A DNA stretch of 64,000 nucleotides. Origin: Cetobacterium sp. 8H. GTDB taxonomy: Bacteria; Fusobacteriota; Fusobacteriia; Fusobacteriales; Fusobacteriaceae. Position numbers and translations under genes: made by a program. Below, one piece after another: positions 44,963-53,418 of the stretch; position 1 is the first letter of the stretch; each line of letters opens with the position of its first letter. The stretch spans positions 1,303,501-1,367,500 of the forward strand of contig NZ_JACHTG010000004.1 of assembly GCF_014250675.1 (NCBI RefSeq), in the 5' to 3' direction. Under the pieces are notes generated by a model. It ran no database searches. It had not been told where the DNA came from and worked only from the letters and a program-made list of their open reading frames with translations.

Positions 44963-45715
44963 ATGAAAAAAATATTTGTAGGAATAGTTTATTTTCTCAT
45001 ATCATTAGTTTTTTTATTACCATTTATAGGTGTAGGTTTAAAAAGTATTAACTTTAAGATGTGGGAATATGTTCTTTTAAATGAAAAAACTTACTTAAGT
45101 TTATTATCAACATTTATGGTAGCCTCAATTGCGATGCTTATAAACTTTTTGATTGGAACACCATTAGCATCATTTATGGCTAGAGAAGACTTTAAGGGAA
45201 AGAAAATGATAGAGTTATTGATTATTTTACCACTTATAATTCCAACAATGGTAAGTACAATGGGGCTTCAATTTGCGTTTATAAAATTAGGACTTATCGA
45301 AACTACTTTAGGAGTCGGAATAGTTCATAGTGTAACTACTATGCCATATTATGTCCAAAGTATGAAAGCGGGATATATGACATTAAGTAAGGATTACATA
45401 AATTTAGGTAAAATATTGGGAGCAAATCCAATTCAAAGATTTTTCAAGATAACACTACCAATAATTTCTCCATCTTTTTTAGTAGGAATGTCTCTTGTTA
45501 TAATTGTATCATTATCTCAATATTTAGTAACATTTATAATAGGAGGGGGACAAGTTATGACTCTTCCGATACTAATGATGCCATATTTATCTGATGGAGA
45601 TATGAGAAATGGAACTGTATATAGTATAATATATGTTTTATTTACCTATTTTTTAGTTTTTTTAGTAGGGCGATTAGTTAAATTTATTTATAGAAAGAGT
45701 GATAGGTGTAGATGA
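44963..45715 (+). CDS. ABC importer permease, second half of a split YnjC
   Basis: A 250-residue inner-membrane permease with the EAA loop near INLGKILGANPIQRFFKITLPIISP (about 146-170). It starts at ATG 44963, one base after the stop of its partner, with GGGAGTGG upstream; an earlier in-frame ATG inside the partner gene lies before this ribosome site. Its end overlaps the ATPase gene by four bases (ATGA). Confidence 0.85.
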   Translation: MKKIFVGIVYFLISLVFLLPFIGVGLKSINFKMWEYVLLNEKTYLSLLSTFMVASIAMLINFLIGTPLASFMAREDFKGKKMIELLIILPLIIPTMVSTMGLQFAFIKLGLIETTLGVGIVHSVTTMPYYVQSMKAGYMTLSKDYINLGKILGANPIQRFFKITLPIISPSFLVGMSLVIIVSLSQYLVTFIIGGGQVMTLPILMMPYLSDGDMRNGTVYSIIYVLFTYFLVFLVGRLVKFIYRKSDRCR

Positions 45716-46695
45716 TAAAGATAAAAGGATTATCAAAACAGTTTACAGGCTTTTCTTTAAAAAATATAAACTTACAAATAGAAAAAGGTGAGTTTATAAG
45801 TGTTTTAGGGCAGTCTGGATCTGGTAAGTCAACAATATTAAATTTGATAGCTGGATTGGATAAAGAGTATAAAGGTGAGATATTAATAGAGGGTGAAACA
45901 CCTAGTAAATCTATAAAAAATGGTGATATAGCTATGGTTTTTCAGCAAGATCTATTATTGCCTCATCTCAATGTTTGGGAAAATATAGCTTTTGGATTAA
46001 AAATAAAAAAGATTTCAAAAGGTGAAATAGAAAAAAGAATAAAAGAAGCTATAGTTGAGATGGACTTAGTTGGAAAAGAAAAAAGATACCCAAATGAGTT
46101 GAGTGGAGGAGAAAAACAAAGAGTTTCAATTGCTAGAGCTATAGTTACTCGTCCAAAACTTCTTTTAATGGATGAACCGTTTTCGGCACTAGATTTTAAT
46201 TTGAGAGATAGAATGCAAAAGATGGTAAAGAAAATTCATAAAAAGTTAAAAGTGACAATAGTTTTTGTAACTCATGACAGAGAAGAAGCTTTTTTCTTAT
46301 CTGATAGAATAGGAGTTATGTTCAAAGGAGAGCTCCTAGATTTTGGAACTCCAGAAGAACTTTATTATAAACCTAAAAATGTTTACACAGCTAAACTTTT
46401 AGCTATGGAAAATATTTTTTCTAAAGTTATTTTTGAAAAAATATTTGAATGTGAAGTTTTAAAAGGGGATTTTATAGGTTTAAGAGGAAAAGATCTAAAA
46501 ATTTCTAAAGATTTAGGTATTCAAGGGAAAGTTGTTGAAGTAAATTTTGGAATGGGAGAGTACAGTATAACTTTAGATATCAAAGGTGAGAAGATAGTTG
46601 TTATTAAACAAGGGAATTTCGAAACTAAAATTGGTGAAGTTGTAGGTATTACTCATGAAAAGAGTAGTCGTATTATAATAGAAGGAGTAAAATAA
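45712..46695 (+). CDS. ynjD: ABC importer ATPase (YnjD-like)
   Basis: The 327-residue protein has a complete ABC domain: Walker A GQSGSGKST near 35, Q-loop MVFQQDLLLPHLNVWENIAFG near 77, signature LSGGEKQRVSIARA near 128, Walker B LLLMDEPFSALD near 147 and H-loop VTHDREEAF near 183. The C-terminal 90 residues form an extra beta-domain like the MOP/TOBE domain of MalK or PotA-type ATPases, longer than in E. coli YnjD. It powers the YnjB-like importer and overlaps the next gene by one base (TAATG). Confidence 0.9.
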   Translation: MIKIKGLSKQFTGFSLKNINLQIEKGEFISVLGQSGSGKSTILNLIAGLDKEYKGEILIEGETPSKSIKNGDIAMVFQQDLLLPHLNVWENIAFGLKIKKISKGEIEKRIKEAIVEMDLVGKEKRYPNELSGGEKQRVSIARAIVTRPKLLLMDEPFSALDFNLRDRMQKMVKKIHKKLKVTIVFVTHDREEAFFLSDRIGVMFKGELLDFGTPEELYYKPKNVYTAKLLAMENIFSKVIFEKIFECEVLKGDFIGLRGKDLKISKDLGIQGKVVEVNFGMGEYSITLDIKGEKIVVIKQGNFETKIGEVVGITHEKSSRIIIEGVK

Positions 46696-47279
46696 TGTTA
46701 GATACACATTGTAGAAAATATATTCAACCACTGATAAAATCAGGTGCTAGTATTGCTATGAAAATGGGATTAAGTGCAAATGATGTAACGATTTTAGCTA
46801 TGATATTAGGGGTTTTAAGTGGAGTGTTAACATACTTTGGCATGGGAATGATAGGTATAGCATTGTTATGGTTTTCAGGGTATTTAGATGCTGTAGATGG
46901 AACTATAGCTAGAGAAACAAAATCTTCATCACCATTTGGAACTGTAATGGATATAACTTTTGATAGAATAGTTGAGGGAGCAATTATAATTGGGGTGGCA
47001 CATAAATTTCCACAATTTAGTTTTCAGTCACTTCTACTAGCTGTGAGTATAATAATATCAATGACAATATTTTTGACAACAGGACCTCTTGCAGAAAACA
47101 AAGGAGAAAAATCATTTCATTACCAAGCTGGATTAGCAGAAAGATCAGAGGGGTTTATAATGCTGAGCTTAATGATACTTCTAGGGGACAAAGCAGGGAT
47201 CATTATAAACATATTTACAGCAATAGTTTTATTTACTGCATACCAAAGATTTTTAGAAGCAAGAAAGATATTGAAATAG
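46695..47279 (+). CDS. ynjF: CDP-alcohol phosphatidyltransferase (YnjF-like)
   Basis: The 194-residue inner-membrane enzyme has the CDP-alcohol transferase motif D-x2-DG-x2-AR-x8-G-x3-D-x3-D in DAVDGTIARETKSSSPFG and MDITFDR (about residues 65-90), and about six membrane segments. The start MLDTHCRKYIQPLIK and the late SFHYQAGLAERSEGFIML closely follow E. coli YnjF. Such enzymes replace CMP on CDP-diacylglycerol with an alcohol to make a phospholipid; the alcohol is unknown. It ends the importer operon, suggesting that the imported compound, or something made from it, could be the headgroup. Confidence 0.87.
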   Translation: MLDTHCRKYIQPLIKSGASIAMKMGLSANDVTILAMILGVLSGVLTYFGMGMIGIALLWFSGYLDAVDGTIARETKSSSPFGTVMDITFDRIVEGAIIIGVAHKFPQFSFQSLLLAVSIIISMTIFLTTGPLAENKGEKSFHYQAGLAERSEGFIMLSLMILLGDKAGIIINIFTAIVLFTAYQRFLEARKILK

Positions 47280-47280
47280 A

Positions 47281-47317
47281 AAAAGGATGGTATAATTTAA
47301 TTATACCATCCTTTTTA
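47281..47317. terminator. Bidirectional intrinsic terminator
   Basis: A perfect 16-bp stem (47281-47296, 47302-47317; core GGATGGTATAA) with a five-base loop, between the ynjF-like and rqcH genes. Confidence 0.93.
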
Positions 47318-47318
47318 T

Positions 47319-48944
47319 TTATATTTGTACAATGATAGATTTGAAAATTTTATATGTGACAAAACCAGGACGAGCTCCTTTAGGTTTGTTAAGATATTTA
47401 ACTTGAGTATAATCAATAGTTAATTTTGTACCCTTAGGAAGCTTAGACATTTGCCCACAGAATACCCCAATATTGTAGATTTGTTCTTCATTTAGAGTGG
47501 TATTTTGATTAACAATAGCATGTGTTCCTGGAATATCTTTGCAGTGGAACCACAGATCATCTCTATTTGAATATTTTGTTGTTAGAGCGTCATTTTCTAA
47601 GTTGTTTCTACCATAAGTTACTAAAACTCCATCGATCTCAATCTCTCCAAAAGTAAATGTTTTAGCTTGAGACTTTTTGGGAGATTTTTTCTTTTGCTTA
47701 CTACTAATTTTTAGATATCCTTGAGCAGTAAGTTCATCTTCAATAAGTTTTAAATTTTCTTTGGAATCACTACTTTCAATGAAATTTTCAACACTTGTAA
47801 AATATTTCAAATTTTCAGAGATTTCAATTAATCTATTACTGTTATGTTCCATACCCTTTTTTAACTTGTTATACTTTTTATAAATTTTCTCTAGATTTAC
47901 TTGTGGTGTAACAAGTGGATCTAAAGGAATAGTACACATAGAGTCATTATAAAAGTCATATAGCTCTACTTTGTCCATTCCTTTTTTTAAAGAATAAAGA
48001 GAAGCGGCTAGAATGTCTCCTAACTCTCTATATCGATCAAAGTCTTTTTTTTCTTCAAGGTCTTTTTTTATAGATATAATTATTTTCTCAGCTTTTTTTC
48101 TTTCTTTTTTAACACATGATAAGAGTTTATCTTTTAATATTTTAAAAGTATTTGAAAGGTTTTCACTGTTAATATAAAGATTTATAAGTTCTTCAAAAGA
48201 GTTGAAACTTTCAACTGAAGAGTATGACTTAGGTTCAATATTCAAAACTGTTGCTAGAATAATCTCTTTATGCTCATTGAAAAATATTTTAGGAGAGATA
48301 TCATCTGTTAAGATATTCTTGAAATTATCAAAATTTTTAAAATTATTTGCAAGAAGCTTCCCCATTCCTTCCACATTCTTTAAAAGAGTTCCACTTTCTA
48401 ACTCATTATCAAACTGTTCTTTTGTTATTTCAGAAGGATCTAATTTTTTCTCAGTAGAAGGATTAGAGTAAGTTATTCCAGGGAAAAGAACTCTAGCTGA
48501 ATTTTCTTCTAAAGAGAATCTCTTTATAGAATCTATAACCTTGCTATCTTTATCTGTTAAAATAAGGTTAGAGTGTTTACCCATCATTTCAAAATATAAG
48601 TTATATGTCTTGATTTCACCTAACTCATTCAATTTAGAAAAAGTAAAAATTAGAATTCTATCAAAACCTATCTGTTTTATTGAAATTAAGGTAGAACCTA
48701 CAAGGTGTTTTTTTAGATTTAAAGAGAATGTACTGTTCTCTTCCAAGAGATTATCTTCTTTCGTATTTGAAAGGTAGCATAACGAAAGAGAAGGGAAACA
48801 AGAGAATATTAATCTCTGTTTCCCAAAGTTCATAGAGATTGCAAGAGAACTTGTTTGAACAATTTTATTTGCACTTTTCCCTTTTAAACTATTCTCAAGT
48901 TCACTCTTTATTTTATTAAGTGAGATACCATCAAGGTATAGCAT
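47319..48944 (-). CDS. rqcH: RqcH/NFACT family ribosome quality-control protein
   Basis: RqcH (Rqc2 homologue, once called fibronectin-binding protein) adds alanine tails to peptides stuck on the 50S subunit. The 541-residue protein has the NFACT-N domain (start MLYLDGISLNKIKSEL; FEMMGKHSNLILTD near 122), a long coiled-coil middle (about 270-430) and the NFACT-R domain with GRNNLENDALTTKYSNRDDLWFHCKD near 445-470 and the late YTQVKYLNKPKGARPGFVTY. Its ATG overlaps the MarR gene stop by one base, which is an unusual partner. Confidence 0.93.
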   Translation of the reverse strand: MLYLDGISLNKIKSELENSLKGKSANKIVQTSSLAISMNFGKQRLIFSCFPSLSLCYLSNTKEDNLLEENSTFSLNLKKHLVGSTLISIKQIGFDRILIFTFSKLNELGEIKTYNLYFEMMGKHSNLILTDKDSKVIDSIKRFSLEENSARVLFPGITYSNPSTEKKLDPSEITKEQFDNELESGTLLKNVEGMGKLLANNFKNFDNFKNILTDDISPKIFFNEHKEIILATVLNIEPKSYSSVESFNSFEELINLYINSENLSNTFKILKDKLLSCVKKERKKAEKIIISIKKDLEEKKDFDRYRELGDILAASLYSLKKGMDKVELYDFYNDSMCTIPLDPLVTPQVNLEKIYKKYNKLKKGMEHNSNRLIEISENLKYFTSVENFIESSDSKENLKLIEDELTAQGYLKISSKQKKKSPKKSQAKTFTFGEIEIDGVLVTYGRNNLENDALTTKYSNRDDLWFHCKDIPGTHAIVNQNTTLNEEQIYNIGVFCGQMSKLPKGTKLTIDYTQVKYLNKPKGARPGFVTYKIFKSIIVQI

Positions 48945-49618
48945 TATTCTTCTACCTTAATAGCAATTATATTTTTTGCATCCAGTAAATTGACTTTTAA
49001 AATTAAACCATCCTCTTTCAGAAGGGCTACCTTATCCTTCTCTTCAGAATCAACTATTTTAACTGATGTATAATGTTCGATTCCATTAGCAGAAAAATAA
49101 TCTTGAATAATAGGTGTTCCTTTAACTTCAGTTATAGAAACAACAGCACCAACTGGAAACTCTGTAACTGAATGAGGTTTGAAGAATTCTGTTTTGTCTT
49201 CAAGGTTTTTTAATATCAACTCAAAAGTTTTAGTAAAATGATCTAAATCTTTTTCAGGAATATTTTCTGTGATAGTAGATATTATATTTTTGTGATAGTT
49301 ATTATGATAACCTAAGGCTTCCAATCCTTTTTTTGACAGAGAAACATAAACTTTTCTTCTGTCAGCATCAGAACGCACTCTATCAATAAATCCTTTTTCT
49401 CTAAGTTTTGTAATTGCAACAGTAGCAGTTCCCATAGTTATTCCAAGTCTATCAGAAAGTTCATTCATACTCAGTGATTCCTTGCCAATAGCTTCAATTA
49501 TATGTAGCTCTGTATGTGTTAAACATTTGATTCCTCTTTTTAAAGCTAAATCTTCTGTTTCGTAAAAAAGTTTATAGAAATTTTCTAAAACATCATTAAC
49601 TTTATTTATATTATTCAT
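48944..49618 (-). CDS. MarR-family regulator with a C-terminal FeoA/SH3-like domain
   Basis: The first 145 residues are a MarR-type winged helix: LTHTELHIIEAIGKESLSMNELSDRLGITMGTATVAITKL near 33-72 and RSDADRRKVYVSLSKKG, the wing, near 83. Residues about 150-224 (FPVGAVVSITEVKG, then a hydrophobic YFSANGI and LKEDGLILKVNLLDAKNIIAI) have the length and pattern of the FeoA/DtxR C-terminal SH3-like domain, which is not normal in MarR proteins. The combination suggests metal-dependent repression. It is three bases after rpe and overlaps rqcH. Confidence 0.82.
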   Translation of the reverse strand: MNNINKVNDVLENFYKLFYETEDLALKRGIKCLTHTELHIIEAIGKESLSMNELSDRLGITMGTATVAITKLREKGFIDRVRSDADRRKVYVSLSKKGLEALGYHNNYHKNIISTITENIPEKDLDHFTKTFELILKNLEDKTEFFKPHSVTEFPVGAVVSITEVKGTPIIQDYFSANGIEHYTSVKIVDSEEKDKVALLKEDGLILKVNLLDAKNIIAIKVEE

Positions 49619-49621
49619 ATT

Positions 49622-50266
49622 TTACATCTCCTTTAAAGATTTAATTCTCTCTTCATAATTTCCAGAGAATACATAAGATCCTGCAACAAAAATGTTTGCT
49701 CCAGCTTCGATACATTTTCCAATAGTTTCATTCGTGATACCACCATCTACTTGGATATCAACTGATTGGTTAAGAGAACGCACTTCTCTTATTTTTTGGA
49801 TAGAGCTTTCAATAAATTTTTGTCCTCCAAATCCAGGGTTAACAGACATAACTAAGACCATGTCAACATCATCGATAATATATTTAATAGCTTCAACAGG
49901 AGTAGCAGGATTTAAAGAAACACCGGCTTTAACTCCGAAAGATTTAATAAGTTGTATAGCTCTGTGAAGATGTTTTGTAGCCTCAGCATGAACAACAATA
50001 ATATCAGCTCCAGCTTTAACAAAATCTTCAATATATCTTTCTGGTGATTCAATCATTAAATGAACATCAAACACTAATTTAGTTTTGTTTCTAATAGATT
50101 TGATAACAGGTGCTCCAAATGTTATATTAGGAACAAACATTCCATCCATAACATCGATATGCACATAATCAGCTCCAGCTTTATCAATAGCAATAACCTC
50201 GTTTCCTAATTGACTAAAATCAGCAGATAATATAGATGGTGCTATTTTAATTGTTTTGTGTGTCAT
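49622..50266 (-). CDS. rpe: Ribulose-phosphate 3-epimerase
   Basis: Rpe interconverts ribulose and xylulose 5-phosphate in the pentose phosphate pathway. The TIM-barrel protein has [10 protein letters not shown] near residue 7, [16 protein letters not shown] near 32, [12 protein letters not shown] near 64, [15 protein letters not shown] near 131 and QVDGGI near 170. The start is the ATG at 50266 with AGGGAG eight bases upstream (214 residues); a GTG three codons earlier abuts that ribosome site. It follows rsgA, an order also seen in Firmicutes. Confidence 0.96.
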   Translation of the reverse strand: MTHKTIKIAPSILSADFSQLGNEVIAIDKAGADYVHIDVMDGMFVPNITFGAPVIKSIRNKTKLVFDVHLMIESPERYIEDFVKAGADIIVVHAEATKHLHRAIQLIKSFGVKAGVSLNPATPVEAIKYIIDDVDMVLVMSVNPGFGGQKFIESSIQKIREVRSLNQSVDIQVDGGITNETIGKCIEAGANIFVAGSYVFSGNYEERIKSLKEM

Positions 50267-50299
50267 TAAATTCACTCCCTTAATTATATCGTAATTTTT

Positions 50300-51184
50300 T
50301 TATTTGTATTTATTCCAAAGCTCATTTTTTGATTTTTCATAACAACGTTTGTAAAACTCATATCTCTCTTTAGATATTTTTCCATCTTCAACAGCTTCTT
50401 TAATTGAACATTGAGGTTCATTTATATGAACACAATTGTTAAATTTACATCCTTTATCAATATTGAATTCAGGAAAAAGTTCGATAAGTTCTTGTGGATT
50501 TTCAGTAGGTGGAAGATCTACAGAGGAAAATCCTGGAGTATCAATAACGAAACCACCAACAGCAAGAGGTAAAAGTCTACTATCTCTTGTTGTATGTTTT
50601 CCAGCTCTAAGTCTTTTACTTGTTTCTCCTGTTTTCAATTCTCTAGAATCTTGTAAAAGATTTAAAATACTAGATTTTCCAACTCCAGAAGGACCACCAA
50701 AAGCGGTAATTTTATCTTTAATAAATGTTGTAAGTTCTTCGATACCAGCTTCAGTTAATGTTGAAATATAAAATACAGGAATATCAATTGTTTTTAAATA
50801 TTCAAGATTTTTTTTGATTTCAATAAGTTCCTCTTCCGTAAGTAAATCAATTTTGTTTATTATTAAAATAGGATTTATTTTGTTATATAAACTATTTAAC
50901 ACTAAAATATTGATTTTCTCATAGTCTATAGCAGGATCTTTAGCTGCAAATTGTATAACACCATAGTCAATATTAGCAACAAGAGGTCTTCTTAAAAGGT
51001 TTTTTCTAGGCTTAACCTCAGTTATAAACCCTTCGCTATCAAAAACTACATGATCTCCTACAGTACAATTTTCTCTTTTATCTGATCTTTTTAAAAGCCC
51101 TCTTAATTTGCAAAGATAGTCATTTCCTTCGCTTTTTATATTATAAAATCCTTGGATTTTATTCGTAACAATACCTTCGATAAT
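50300..51184 (-). CDS. rsgA: Ribosome small-subunit GTPase A, apparent ATT start
   Basis: RsgA checks maturation of the 30S subunit. The circularly permuted GTPase order is visible: G4 INKID near residue 110, G1 GPSGVGKSS at about 164-172, G3 DTPGFSS at 215, then the zinc motif Cys-x5-Cys-x-His-x5-Cys at 246-259. The N-terminal OB domain (IEGIVTNKIQGFYNIKS onward) is present and in frame, but no ATG, GTG or TTG lies in frame between the stop at 51188-51190 and a GTG deep inside the G domain at 50902. The ATT at 51182-51184 has AAGGAG eight bases upstream and gives a normal 294-residue protein. An ATC three bases earlier is the alternative. Confidence 0.9.
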   Translation of the reverse strand: MIEGIVTNKIQGFYNIKSEGNDYLCKLRGLLKRSDKRENCTVGDHVVFDSEGFITEVKPRKNLLRRPLVANIDYGVIQFAAKDPAIDYEKINILVLNSLYNKINPILIINKIDLLTEEELIEIKKNLEYLKTIDIPVFYISTLTEAGIEELTTFIKDKITAFGGPSGVGKSSILNLLQDSRELKTGETSKRLRAGKHTTRDSRLLPLAVGGFVIDTPGFSSVDLPPTENPQELIELFPEFNIDKGCKFNNCVHINEPQCSIKEAVEDGKISKERYEFYKRCYEKSKNELWNKYK

Positions 51185-51192
51185 GATTCACA

Positions 51193-51198
51193 CTCCTT
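51193..51198 (-). promoter_or_regulatory. Ribosome binding site that decides the rsgA start
   Basis: On the minus strand AAGGAG is followed, after eight bases, by ATT at 51184. It sits just after the PASTA gene stop (51202) and supports translation starting at the non-standard codon. Confidence 0.7.
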
Positions 51199-51201
51199 AA
51201 T

Positions 51202-51903
51202 TTAATAACTGACAGTCATGTCAATAATAGTTCCAGCAGGAACAGTTTCTCCAATATGATTAGTTTCAACAACGATACCTTTTTCTAAACCTGGAACCAC
51301 TTTTTCTTTAATGACTCCAACGATAAGTCCTTTAGATACGAGCTCATTTCTAGCTTCTTCAAAAGTAAATCCAATTGTATCAGGAACCTCAACAGAGACT
51401 ACAGAATTTGAATTACTTAAAAGCAAAGATATACCTTTAATCTTTTGAGTGCTGTCTCCAGCAGCAGGATTTGTAGCTAAAATAGTATTATATGGAAGGT
51501 TTGAAGAAGTATAAGATATTCTATTGATTTTAACTCCTTCCTCCTGTAATTTAGCTAAAGCATCAATTAGATTGGTATTAGTAAAATCAGGAACAACAAA
51601 GTTATTTTTTCCTTTACTTATCCATACTCTAACAGTCCGGTCCTCTTTTACAATTTTTTCAGGTGCAGGATTTTGTCTAAAAATAGTTCCAGCAGGAAGG
51701 TTGGAAAAATCATTTCCAGCAACAATTAAGTTAACTTTTCCAATAGATTTAATATCTGAAACCTGGTTTAAGTTAAGTCCTATTAAATTTGGTAATGAGT
51801 AGAATTTTTCATTAAAATAAGTTTTTAAAAATATATTAAAACTAAAAAAACAAATATAAACTATAAGGATACCTGATAGAAGGTATGCTAAATATTTTTT
51901 CAT
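51202..51903 (-). CDS. PASTA-domain protein lacking a kinase domain
   Basis: The 233-residue protein has one N-terminal membrane segment (about 5-25) and three PASTA repeats outside the membrane: FYSLPNLIGLNLNQV to about 100, NNFVVPDFTNTNLIDALAKL from about 100, and VSVEVPDTIGFTFEEARNEL from about 167, ending IIDMTVSY. PASTA domains bind peptidoglycan fragments and are usually the sensor of the PrkC/PknB kinases or class A/B penicillin-binding proteins; neither catalytic part is present. The gene directly precedes rsgA and rpe, the same place that prkC has in Firmicutes, so this looks like the sensor half left after loss of the kinase. Confidence 0.87.
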   Translation of the reverse strand: MKKYLAYLLSGILIVYICFFSFNIFLKTYFNEKFYSLPNLIGLNLNQVSDIKSIGKVNLIVAGNDFSNLPAGTIFRQNPAPEKIVKEDRTVRVWISKGKNNFVVPDFTNTNLIDALAKLQEEGVKINRISYTSSNLPYNTILATNPAAGDSTQKIKGISLLLSNSNSVVSVEVPDTIGFTFEEARNELVSKGLIVGVIKEKVVPGLEKGIVVETNHIGETVPAGTIIDMTVSY

Positions 51904-51999
51904 CTTTCCTCCTTGTATCTTTGTATAAATTCTAAAGAATCGAACACTTTAAATACTTATAAAATAATATCATAGTAGCATTAAAATATCAATAATTAC

Positions 52000-52028
52000 T
52001 TGATAAATAGTAGGTTAAATGATAGAAT
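52000..52028 (+). promoter_or_regulatory. Sigma-70 promoter of hpt
   Basis: TTGATA (52000-52005), a 17-base spacer and TAGAAT (52023-52028), about 38 bases upstream of the hpt ATG, which has TTAGGAGG. Confidence 0.7.
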
Positions 52029-52065
52029 ATTTTGTAAACTATTATTTGAAATTTAGGAGGGACAA

Positions 52066-52590
52066 ATGGATTACACTATAGAGAAAATGATTTCTGAAGA
52101 AGTACTACAAGTTAGAATTAGAGAGGTGGCAAAAGAAATTGAAAAAGACTACCAAGGAAAAGATCTAATTTGCGTTGGGTTACTTAAGGGATCAATCATG
52201 TTCATGGCAGATTTACTAAAAAATGTAGAGTTAGATTTAGCGATGGATTTCATGAAAGTCTCTAGTTATCATGGAGGAACTGATAGTACAGGAGTAGTTA
52301 AGATATTAAAAGATGTAGATGAGGATTTAACAGGTAAAGATGTTTTAATTATAGAAGATATAATTGATACAGGACTAACTCTTGAGTCAGTTAAGAAGTT
52401 TTTAATGTCAAAAAAACCAAATTCATTAAAAGTATGTTCTTTATTAGATAAGCCAAGCAGAAGAAAAGTTGATATGGTAGGAGAATATATTGGATTTGAA
52501 ATTCCTGATGAGTTTGTAGTTGGATATGGTTTAGATTATGATGAGTTATACAGAAACCTTCCTTATATTGGAAAAGTAGTTAGAAAATAA
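52066..52590 (+). CDS. hpt: Hypoxanthine phosphoribosyltransferase
   Basis: Hpt salvages hypoxanthine and guanine with PRPP. The 174-residue protein has the LLKGSIMFMADLL loop near residue 42, the PRPP-binding motif VLIIEDIIDTGLTL near 97, the base-stacking lysine/Phe region LDKPSRRK near 129 and the family tail DYDELYRNLPYIGKV. It opens a run of information-processing genes on the plus strand, 19 bases before rsmA. Confidence 0.96.
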   Translation: MDYTIEKMISEEVLQVRIREVAKEIEKDYQGKDLICVGLLKGSIMFMADLLKNVELDLAMDFMKVSSYHGGTDSTGVVKILKDVDEDLTGKDVLIIEDIIDTGLTLESVKKFLMSKKPNSLKVCSLLDKPSRRKVDMVGEYIGFEIPDEFVVGYGLDYDELYRNLPYIGKVVRK

Positions 52591-52609
52591 GAGAAAAAAA
52601 GGAGGTACA

Positions 52610-53401
52610 ATGTCCTTTAAGCATAAGAAAAAATTTGGACAAAACTTCTTAACAGATCAAAACGATGTTTTGAATAAAATTATGGAAGTTTCAAATGTTA
52701 AAGAAAATGAGCATATAATTGAGATTGGTCCGGGAGAAGGAGCTTTGACAGCACTTTTATTAGAAAGAGCAGAAAAAGTTACATGTATTGAAATAGATAC
52801 AGATTTAGAGAAAATCTTAACTAAAAAATATTCGTCAAATCCTAAATTTAATTTAATAATGCAGGATGTTTTAACAGTTGATTTAAAAGAGGTTTTAAAA
52901 AAGGGAAGGGTTGTAGCAAACATACCTTACTATATAACCTCGCCAATTATTAATAAAATAATTGAAAATAGAGATATTATAAGTGAAATGTTTATAATGG
53001 TGCAAAAAGAGGTTGCGGAAAGAGTTTGTTCAAAATCAGGTAAAGAGAGAAGTGTTCTTACTTTAGCTGTAGAGTACTATGGTGAAGCAGAATATCTATT
53101 CACTATACCAAAAGCGTTTTTCACTCCAGCACCAAAAGTAGACTCAGCTTTTATGTCTATAAAGTTTTATGATGATGGTAGATACGAGAAGAAAATCTCT
53201 GAAGAGTTATTTTTCAAGTATGTAAAAGCAGCATTTTCTAATAAAAGAAAAAATATTATAAATAACCTTACAACTTTAGGTCATTCTAAAGACTTTATTA
53301 GAGAAAAATTAGAAAAACTTCAGATAGCTGAAACAGAAAGAGCGGAAAATCTTACGATAGAGCAATTTATAGAGTTAGCTGAAATTTTTGAAGAAAAATA
53401 A
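52610..53401 (+). CDS. rsmA: 16S rRNA dimethyladenosine transferase
   Basis: RsmA (KsgA) dimethylates A1518 and A1519 of 16S rRNA late in 30S assembly. The 263-residue protein has the start KKKFGQNFLTDQN, SAM motif I IEIGPGEGALTALLLE near 37, the catalytic NIPYYITSPI near 106 and FTPAPKVDSAF near 171, plus the C-terminal helical domain. It is separated from the next gene by an 85-base spacer with a hairpin that covers that gene's ribosome site. Confidence 0.96.
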   Translation: MSFKHKKKFGQNFLTDQNDVLNKIMEVSNVKENEHIIEIGPGEGALTALLLERAEKVTCIEIDTDLEKILTKKYSSNPKFNLIMQDVLTVDLKEVLKKGRVVANIPYYITSPIINKIIENRDIISEMFIMVQKEVAERVCSKSGKERSVLTLAVEYYGEAEYLFTIPKAFFTPAPKVDSAFMSIKFYDDGRYEKKISEELFFKYVKAAFSNKRKNIINNLTTLGHSKDFIREKLEKLQIAETERAENLTIEQFIELAEIFEEK

Positions 53402-53418
53402 AGAGCTTTTAAATAAGA

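Noticed and set aside
50300-50902. A frameshifted or truncated rsgA beginning at GTG 50902
   Set aside because: The upstream OB domain continues in the same frame with no stop until 51188, so the gene is intact and only the start codon is unusual.
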